Positions 56,637-64,000 of a DNA stretch of 64,000 nt are shown piece by piece (position 1 is the stretch's first letter; the number at the start of each line of letters is the position of its first letter). Location: NCBI GenBank assembly GCA_936432065.2, contig OW386289.2, positions 91,137,736 through 91,201,735 of the forward strand, in the 5' to 3' direction. Below the pieces are notes generated by a model. That model was given only the letters and a program-made list of their open reading frames with translations. It searched no databases and was not told where the DNA came from. The DNA comes from Rutpela maculata (Eukaryota; Arthropoda; Insecta; Coleoptera; Cerambycidae). The position numbers were made by a program, and so were the translations under genes.

Positions 56637-57010
56637 CAACATTATCACCTATTTTTATAATTCTTTTATTGCATTGTCTGATTTATTTTTATTACATAAA
56701 TTATTTATAGTATTCCACAAATTTTGAAAAGATCCCGCATTCTTATTTCTATTTTGTAGTATTGGTTTTGGGCTGTTTTAATTAATTGGCACACATTGGT
56801 ATTTTCCAGTTTTAAATTGTTATCTGGATTTTTTATCGTTTTCTGGTACATATCATTTTTTGTTTTAATCCACTATAATAAACTTTTCGTTATCCACTTC
56901 CTTCTAGGCTTGTCTGAATTTTTTACTTTGACTTGTTTACATGGTATTAATGAAGAACTCTTGAATTTTCTTGATTAAATGGTTAACTGTAAGTTTAACC
57001 TCTCTGGCGT
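56637..57010 (-). pseudogene. LINE ORF2 endonuclease-RT linker fragment
   Basis: The minus strand reads VKLTVNHLIKKIQEFFINT, KPRRKWITKSLL, KTKNDMYQKTIKNPDNNLK, then LIKTAQNQYYKIEI and FKICGIL. This matches the variable LINE segment between endonuclease and RT (KPWITxGLxxSIxxKNxLYxKxxKNP, YKxxLxxxIKxAKxxYY). It is in the right order and orientation to be the upstream part of the RT at 53880-55287. No endonuclease motif remains upstream. Confidence 0.75.
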
Positions 57011-58183
57011 TGGCGTGTGTCAGGTCGACAACTGAATGTAAAGGATTCTCATTAGATGCTCAAGTCTGTTATTCAGAACATCGATCAGAGCACGGAAATT
57101 AATGGAAGGAAATCTATAAAAATAATTAAGAAGTTATTAGAGTAACAAGCAATGTTTAGAGATAAGACAAGTGCATCGGAAGAAGGAAAATTGGAGAGAG
57201 CAATAAAAGTAATCTACGGTAAGTATAGCTTTTAACCTTTTCTCGTTTATTACATGACTCCAGTTCCTGGTGGTTCCATAAAAAATTAACTGAACCTCAC
57301 TGAGAGTAGATAAAGCCATCCTACGTCGAAGGAGCGACTTGCCGCCCTAGTAAAAGTAAATTTAGTCACGTGCTGCAGACTAGCGGTAGTGAGTTCATCT
57401 ACATTACCAATATGTTGATTTGTTTATATTATAAGTTATTGGAAAAAATAATGTTAAATATAAAAATACATTTAGCTATCGTATAAGTGCATTTTCATAA
57501 AAATTACAAGCATTCCGGCACGTTATCAAGATATTCGATATTTGAATTTCAAACCATCGTGAAAACTTGTTGCAAGCTTGTATAAAAGGAAGCGATATAC
57601 AATCTACGTCGTACATTTTCGCACATTTGAATACGTTTTATCGTTTATTTACTTACATAGAGTATATATTATATAAAGAATCCGAATTGAACTACTGAGT
57701 AAAATGCATGGAATATCTGCGAGGAGCACATTTACTTAGAATGTCTTTCCTGTCGATACTCCTTAACTTAAAATTGTAAAGTCGCTACTGAATTGTGCAG
57801 CAAGGACAAAGATAAAAAACACAAAAGAGAAATTAAAGGAAAAACTCAAGAGGTTCGTGGTTTTCTGGATGACTGCCAGCTTTCCAGTGAAGAGATCAAG
57901 GGTGGCCGGAACACAAATTTAAGGTTTCACTTTGGTAAAAACTACCAATAACAGGCTTAGAACTATAATTGATTTAACACGTCAATTGTCTATAATACTA
58001 GATAAATTTTGTGATTATTAACAAAATTGGTTAATTACTATTTTAAAGCATTTTGGAGCACTTTTTTAATAAAATAATAATTATAATAATAATGATAATT
58101 ATTATAACTGACAGAAATTCGAGTGAATCGACCGACATCGTCGTATGTAATAAAAAAGAGAAATCCTGTTTGCTGATTGATGT
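57011..58183. other. No recognisable gene
   Basis: AT-rich. GTATAAAAGGAAGCG near 57582 is a TATA-like word in slightly GC-richer sequence, but no gene follows. An (ATA/AAT) run lies near 58070-58105. Confidence 0.5.
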
Positions 58184-58440
58184 GTGCAGATCTTAATACT
58201 TAAACAATCGGAAAGTTTTTTAAATCTTCGTCTTTTAATTCTATCTATCGGAAAAATCAGGGACGAAAATCGAAAATCTGTCTTGACAGATCGATAGGCA
58301 ATTAAAAAACGAAGATTAAAAAAAAACAACTTTCCGATTGCTTAAATATTAAAACCTGCAGACTGATGACAAAGTGACTTTTGTTTTCAAATCAGTCTGT
58401 AGGTCTTAATACCTAAGCAATCGGAAAGGTTTTTTTCTGC
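58184..58440. repeat. Triple inverted-repeat hairpin cluster
   Basis: AGATCTTAATACTTAAACAA followed by TCGGAAAG (58189-58216) is mirrored by CTTTCCGATTGCTTAAATAT (58333-58352). A third, direct copy AGGTCTTAATACCTAAGCAA followed by TCGGAAAGG lies at 58401-58430. GCAGACTGAT and ATCAGTCTGT form a second hairpin between copies two and three. MITE-like palindromic structure. Confidence 0.75.
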
Positions 58441-58845
58441 AGTTCTTATAAATATTTAGTTATGTAGATCTGTAGTATATTATAATTTATCAAGTAATAA
58501 ATCATTATATTGAATATTTGATATAAACATTTTAATATTTAATTCTCGGTTTCAGCTGAAAAGAACAAAAAATCATATTTTCCTCTCAATATATATTGGA
58601 CCGTCAGAAAAAAATCAAAACAACTTCTATCCAAAATTAACTATCCAACAAATCTAACAAAAAATATATTAAACAAAGAAACTGCAGAAGGTTCAAACAA
58701 GCAAGAAATGACACCGAAAAAATATTTAAAATTACCGTAAATATTTTCAAAAAAGACATGTAAAATATTCAATAACAATAGTACATAAACATCGCTAAAA
58801 AGTGAAAATACAAATAAAAAATTTCACATCAAAATACCAGAAGTA
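58441..58845. other. AT-rich, possibly decayed Penelope-like sequence
   Basis: Low-complexity coding-like plus frames lead into the GIY-YIG scrap at 58846 (for example RKKSKQLLSKINYPTN), but I cannot identify a conserved Penelope RT motif. Confidence 0.35.
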
Positions 58846-58905
58846 CTAGAGTTTGACATTGTATACAAAATGCTCTGCGGAAACTGTGGAAATGTTTACA
58901 TCGGA
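58846..58905 (+). pseudogene. GIY-YIG endonuclease scrap, Penelope-like
   Basis: FDIVYKMLCGNCGNVYIGHT fits the start of the GIY-YIG domain of Penelope-like retroelements (GVYxIxCxxCxxxYIGQT), with the Cys pair intact and the first motif changed to IVY. The catalytic Arg and Glu regions that should follow are missing, because a LINE sequence begins immediately after. Short, but the spacing of C-X2-C and YIG is distinctive. Confidence 0.6.
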
Positions 58906-60933
58906 CATACATTATTTTTTTATAAAAACGATACTATGGTGTTTTGATGTAAGTTGTCCTCGGAGGAAGTTTACAAAAAATATATCGGGACAGCGAGTTA
59001 TAAATTCTAAAAAGGAATGGATAAATGACGAGATTATGCAACAAAGTATTTATTTAAAACAATTGTATTGGCTGATGACCAATTTGAGAAGCGTAGAAGT
59101 TAAAAATTATTACAATGCAGAGAAGAAAAACTACAAAAATAACATTAAAAAAGCTAAACAGGCATACTACTCCAATAAAATCAACAATTCCTCAAACAAA
59201 ACACGTGAAATGTGGGAAATAGTGAACAGTACATTAGGCAGACACGTTTGCGATAGCAATGATATTGTGCTGAATGTACATAATACTAAAGTATCTGAAA
59301 GTAAAAAGCTTACAAATTTATTTGCCACCACCTTTTCCACAGCCGCTCCTAAAAAAATTGCCTCACATTTCGGGTCAAATTTGTCATTACCTTGTACACT
59401 TTCTAACTATAGGGAGAACTCAATATATGTTGGTGATGTTACAAAAACAGAGCTTAATGAAGTAATAAATGAACTAAAAAATAAAAAATCCTCTGGATTT
59501 GATGGCCTCACACTACATATATTAAATAATATCAAAACAAATATATTAACCCCACTGGTAAACTTGATAAATAAATCATTAGAAAGTGGTTGTTTCCCAG
59601 ATGTACTGAAATTAGCTATTGTAACACCTGTATATAAGAAAGACGATCCTGAAGATATTGATAACTATCGTCAAATATCAGTCTTGAGTATAATCTCCAA
59701 ATTGCTTGAAAGAGTTGTATACAATCGATTATGCTCTTATGCTCAAAAAAAGGAATTGCTCACTGCGTCACAACATGGCTTCAGATCGGGGAAGTCTGTT
59801 GAGACAGCATCTTGCCATTTATTAGAGTATGTGTATTCATGTTTGGATAAGGGTAAATATGTCGTTTCGCTATTATTTGACCTATCCAAAGCATTCGACA
59901 CCATCAATAAAGAGTTACTAAAGGAAAAATTGCACTATATGGGTATCAGAGGACATATCTTGGAATGGATAATGTCCTACATGAAAGACAGAACTTTAAA
60001 GGTTAGACTAAAGGAAGCCATGTCGGAAACCTGTGATGTAAGTCTAGGAGTCCCTCAGGGGTCTGTATTAGGTCCGCTGCTTTTCCTTTTGTATGTTAAT
60101 GACTTGCCGAGTCAAGTAACGCATGGCCACGTGACCATGTTTGCAGATGACACAACAATCACGGTCTCTGCAGGCAGTCTTGAGGAACTCCGGGACAAGG
60201 TATCAACGGTTATGAATGAATTCGGAGCATGGTGCCAGCGAAATAGATTCATTTTAAATGAGAGCAAAACTGTTATAATAAATTTTAACATACAAAGGCA
60301 ACTCCCCAAAAATTTTACTCTAGTCGATGATTTCACCATATCCACACACGCAAAACTTCTTGGTACATATTTTGATTCAAGATTGTCGTTTGATACCCAT
60401 ATAGAACATGTATGTAAACAATTGAATAAAGCATATTTTTCTCTCTTGCAATTGAAGGACACTCTAGATCAAAATGGTTTGCTAGATACATATTATGCGT
60501 TTGCTTATTCATGCATATCGTATAATATAATTTGCTGGGGTAATGCAAAAGATAAGGAACGTGTTTTTATACTTCAAAAACGCTTGTTGAGGCTAATCTA
60601 TGGGCTACAAGCTAGAGACAGCTGCAGACAATTGTTTAAAATTAAAAGAGTTCTTACCGTGCCATGTATTTATATATTAAAATGTGTGATTTTCGCAAAA
60701 AAAACAATTGTCTTTTTAAAACATTTTCTGATAACCATAACTATAACATGAGACATGGTGATCTATTATCTATCCCTAAGCATTCCACTTCTCATTTCAA
60801 GCATTCTCCATACTATAATTCTGTAATATTGTTTAATGCTTTACCAAATGATATTAAAAATATCAATAATTATAAAATGTTCAAAAAAAGAGTAACAAAG
60901 TTTTTAATTGATAATACTTTTTACAAACAGTAG
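58906..60933 (+). pseudogene. 5'-truncated LINE ORF2, one frameshift from intact
   Basis: Truncated inside the endonuclease-RT linker; the endonuclease is missing. One frame runs to 60751 with DVSCPRRKF, WINDEIMQQSIYLKQLYW, NKKSSGFDGLTLHILNN, FPDVLKLAIVTPVYKKDD, DNYRQISVLSIISKLLERV (the usual Pro of NYRPIS is Gln), QHGFRSGKSVETASCHLLE, LFDLSKAFDTINKELLKEK, LGVPQGSVLGPLLFLLYVND, the FADD active site (about 60139-60151), LNESKTVIINF and KLLGTYFDSRLSFDTHI. A slip in an A-run near 60700 shifts the end into the frame finishing at 60933 (HNYNMRHGDLLSIPKHST, YYNSVILFNALPNDIK). Jockey/CR1 group. The catalytic residues are intact. Confidence 0.9.
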
Positions 60934-61318
60934 ATTATCTTAACTTGAGAAGTAATTTAACTTAACAACTACTTGTAGAGCTAGCGTTTATCTGTTATCT
61001 CACCTCTTAAGTTCTATATTCAACAGAGATGTAATTGTGATCATGATGTTTGTTTAACTTTGTTCACGTGTCCTTGTATATTTATATTGCATATTCATAT
61101 TTGTACTGATCTCATTTTTAACCATTGACTGATCTATTGATCTATTTATGTATATAGTAATATTTTTAATCTATGTACTTATGTATTAATTTAATGACTT
61201 TTCTATTGTTCATGTATTTTTCTTTTTTAGCGCTTCCTTTTTTGTATTGTCTGACTTGCCATATATACATGTATGTATCTGAAGTGGTCAATAAATTACT
61301 ATTACTATTACTATTACG
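60934..61318 (+). other. LINE 3' UTR with (ATTACT)n tail
   Basis: AT-rich 3' UTR ending with AATAAA at 61290-61295 directly followed by a short ATTACT repeat to 61318, the 3' terminus of the LINE. Confidence 0.8.
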
Positions 61319-61687
61319 GATATATATATTTTACAACATATAAGTAAACGAACATAAAACTGATGAAAAAACATAACACATAAGATGCTTTATTTCGTTT
61401 GATTTTGTCTTTGAATAACAATGACAATTTCCCTGCAGAACTGAAGAATATTTTGCGTTTTATTAAAAATGTTGACACCAATACTTTTAGTTTTACTTTC
61501 TTACGCATAAATAAGAGTTGACCTTACTAGTTGACATTCTGATAATCAATCCATTGTGAACCATGTTCCCAATGATGTCGATCTGTTTCTTCGTATGTTG
61601 GTCTGTCGCTCATGATATAGCCACGTTAATTCAATAAGTTCTCATACGAATGATCCAGAGACACATATTGCTTTTCATTTCAATAAA
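61319..61687. other. No recognisable gene
   Basis: AT-rich; nothing recognised. Confidence 0.5.
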
Positions 61688-61711
61688 AAAACCGCTGCCC
61701 AAGAAATCACT

Positions 61712-62767
61712 ACTTCCACATCCAGATTTTTTATCCAAGTCATTCATAACGAAAAAATTTTGTATGTGGAAATAATTGTTTATGGAACTTTAATAATATG
61801 TGAGGCGGAAAGCAAAAAGGGACCTCTTGTCGGCAATTTCCGGTTTTTAGTTATTGATATTAAATGAATTAAGCTCTAATTCTGAACAATTTGGTGCAAA
61901 ACTCGTGTCTCTATGATTTTTTTTGTTTAAGTTACTAGTGCGTTTATGAAAAGGGACCTCTTGTCGATCCCATGTTATTTCTCCATATTTCTCCATAAGC
62001 GACAAGAGGTACCTTTCCAGGGCTGAACATTGACTACTTTATCGATTATTTTGTGTTTCATCCAATTAGATCGGTTTTGTAATCGATTACGACTTGTAAA
62101 GGACAAAATCCGAAAATCGATAATTTTGACCCAAACCACTAATTTCAACTGTACTGAAAAATTGACATCGCCGACAAGAAGTCCCTTTCTGCTTTCCGCC
62201 TCACATATAATATTTGAAATCCTCTACCTCAAAAACCCATAAAACGATACCCCACATCAGTAGCGGGGTGGGGGTGGTGATAGGGGGTGGATGAAGTAAA
62301 AAAAACATTTTGAGGTTTCTGGTTCTTGTACACACACTAAATCACATTTTTTTCATCCCCTTTAATAATGGGGTGGGGGTTGTAATGCCAAAATTTTTTT
62401 TTGGACCTTAGCTTCTCTTGTATATACTAAATACCAATTTTATGGACTCTTACCTGCTTGATTTACCTATTTTCCCCAAATTTCCCCAAATTTACCCCAA
62501 TTTACCCCCTAACCCTTCGACGGAACAAGATGAAAATATAATCTAGTTCTAGATCTCGTTAAGTACATATGTGTACCAAATTTCAAGTCAATATCTCAAA
62601 CGGTTCCAGAGTAAACGTGCGCACAAAAAAAGTTACAGACCGACAGACAGAAATTTTTTTTTCGCTCAAGCTTAAAATCTCGACATTTCGTGACATTCTA
62701 AACCTATTTGAACAATAAAAATTTGTTTAAATTTTTTTGTTACTATACTTCCACTGGATGTGGAAGT
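61712..62767 (+). repeat. Dispersed repeat unit 1, split by a MITE
   Basis: Begins ACTTCCACATCCAG (preceded by AACCGCTGCCCAAGAAATC) and ends CTGGATGTGGAAGT, so its ends are inverted repeats. It contains GGGGTGGGGGTGGTG, TTCTGGTTCTTGTACACACA, CCAAATTTCAAGTCAATATC and a GACAGACAG block. Interrupted by 61799-62205. Without that insert it aligns along its whole length with unit 2. The GTCxGTC plus TCAAGTCAATATCT words are common in insect dispersed repeats, but I cannot name the family. Confidence 0.85.
61799..62205. mobile_element. 407-bp MITE with TA target duplication
   Basis: Ends TGTGAGGCGGAAAGCA and TGCTTTCCGCCTCACA, with TA on both sides (61797-61798, 62206-62207). Unit 2 provides the empty site (TTTAATAATATAATATTTGA near 62925-62945). 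If the ends are trimmed by one base the duplication is ATAT instead. TA fits a Tc1/mariner-type MITE. GGGACCTCTTGTCG or its complement occurs four times (about 61829, 61951, 61999, 62171), so the interior is built of repeated modules. Confidence 0.9.
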
Positions 62768-62848
62768 AAAACAAACAAGTTTTTTGATTAGTAAACTATT
62801 TATTTTAAAATTATTACATTTTTAAAAACCGCTGCCCAAGGAATCACT

Positions 62849-63507
62849 ACTTCCACATCCAGATTTTCTATCCAAGTCCCTCACAACGAAAAAAATTTGT
62901 ATGTGGAAATAAGTGTTTACGCAACTTTAATAATATAATATTTGAAATCCTTTACCCCAAAAAGCTATAAAACGATACCCCACATCGGTAGTGGGGTGGG
63001 GGTGGTGATAGGGGGTGGTAGTGGGGGTGGATGAAGTAAAAAAATATTTTGAAGTTTCTGGTTCTTGTACACATACTAAATCACAATTTTTTTTCATCCC
63101 CTTTAATAATGGGGTGGGGGTGGTAATGGGGGTGGCTAATGCCATTTTTTTTTGAGACCTTGGCTTCTCTTGTATATACTAAATACCAATTTTATGGACT
63201 CTTACCCGCTTGATTTAGCTATTTACCCAAATTTACCCCAATTTACCCCCCAACCCTTCGACGGAACAAGATGAAAATATAATCTAGTTCTAGATCTCGT
63301 TAAAGTACATATATGTACCAAATTTCAAGTCAATATCTCAAACGGTTTCCGAGTAAACGTACGCACAAAAAAAGTTACAGACAGACCGACAGACAGAATT
63401 TTTTTTTTTTACTCAAATTTAAAATCTCGACGTTTCATGACATTCTAAGCCTATTTGAACAATAAAAATTTTTTTGTCGTTACTATACTTCCACTGGTTG
63501 TGGAAGT
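62849..63507 (+). repeat. Dispersed repeat unit 2, uninterrupted
   Basis: 659-bp copy with ends ACTTCCACATCCAG and TGGTTGTGGAAGT. It lies in tandem with unit 1 after 81 bp, and the pre-unit sequence AAACCGCTGCCCAAGGAATC is repeated as well. No coding frame; the 72-codon minus-strand frame is shadow. Confidence 0.85.
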
Positions 63508-64000
63508 AAAACGTAATAATCTTATATTTAGATCCACATATATGTACAATTGTCTATACATCATCATATGTTTTTCAGTAGTGTAAGTTATTAAGAAATA
63601 TTACGACACATTTGACTTAGAGGGTACTTCTATTATTAATTCCACTTTCTCAGAAGAAAGTTGTGCCTGGCCACATCAGACCTTTCAGCTTACGCTCATA
63701 AAATCCTAATTATCCATAAAAAAACTCAACGGAAATGAGTTGTCATTTGGTAAATTTAGGTACCTACTTGCGTAAAACTACTCTCCTGTACATGGTGTCT
63801 CCAAATGACATTCACGTTTTATAAAATCGGGTTTTGAACAACCCCGATTTTCATTATTTATGTTAGTGTAGGGGTGATATACTATGATATATATTTTCAA
63901 GGGTAAACAAATGTCTACCAATAATTTTACGATCAAATGTTATTCTTCTGTAATGACAATTTTTTTAAAGTTTCTGGTAAATCGAAACACCTGAATTGTG
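63508..64000. other. No recognisable gene
   Basis: AT-rich; nothing recognised. Confidence 0.5.

Noticed and set aside
57575..57600. TATA-like GTATAAAAGGAAGCG as a host promoter
   Set aside because: No downstream gene or recognisable exon; AT-rich DNA gives such words by chance.

Overview
This is AT-rich nuclear DNA from an arthropod, most likely an insect. The evidence is the mix of CR1/Jockey-group, RTE-like and RNase H-bearing LINE fragments, hAT-type and Harbinger-like inverted-repeat elements, a tRNA-derived SINE, a Penelope-like GIY-YIG scrap, and a fossil of a multicopy protein family that I recognise from insect assemblies. The order cannot be fixed from the sequence. I see no intact host gene, no rRNA, no canonical tRNA gene and no CRISPR. 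The window is a mosaic of mobile elements at different stages of decay, many nested in one another.

Layout. 1-5.7 kb: a LINE reverse-transcriptase scrap, a 1.5 kb inverted-end element and a near-perfect 1.16 kb palindrome (4155-5313). 5.7-12 kb: mostly unrecognised, with a 128-bp tandem pair, a fossil insect repeat protein and dispersed repeats. 12-16 kb: minus-strand LINE debris (RNase H, then RT) split by a 1.9 kb foldback element whose arms carry short boxes at an exact 140-bp pitch. 16.9-17.5 kb: a dead DDE transposase. 18.9-21.7 kb: the cleanest element in the window, a complete non-autonomous LTR retrotransposon with 5-bp target duplication, primer-binding site, polypurine tract and near-identical LTRs, but no gag or pol; its interior is a 33-bp minisatellite. 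22.1-27.0 kb: a nearly full-length LINE with ORF1, endonuclease and reverse transcriptase, carrying a few frameshifts. 27.6-37.6 kb: palindromes, two hAT-type elements with 8-bp target duplications, more LINE scraps and a split tRNA-like sequence. 38-43.8 kb: almost nothing recognisable. 43.8-50.1 kb: another hAT-type snapback, several hairpins, an RT scrap, a GC-rich inverted repeat and a tRNA-derived SINE. 51.4-57 kb: a minus-strand cluster of LINE fragments, one split by a hAT-type element. 58.8-61.3 kb: a GIY-YIG scrap joined to a 5'-truncated LINE. 61.7-63.5 kb: tandem copies of a repeat, one split by a TA-target MITE.

Most elements here are non-autonomous or dead. The only proteins that come close to intact are the two plus-strand LINE ORF2 products (24.6-26.6 and 58.9-60.9 kb). 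The two points most worth a second look are the 140-bp-phased foldback at 13475-15375 and the minisatellite-bearing LTR element at 18954-21679.
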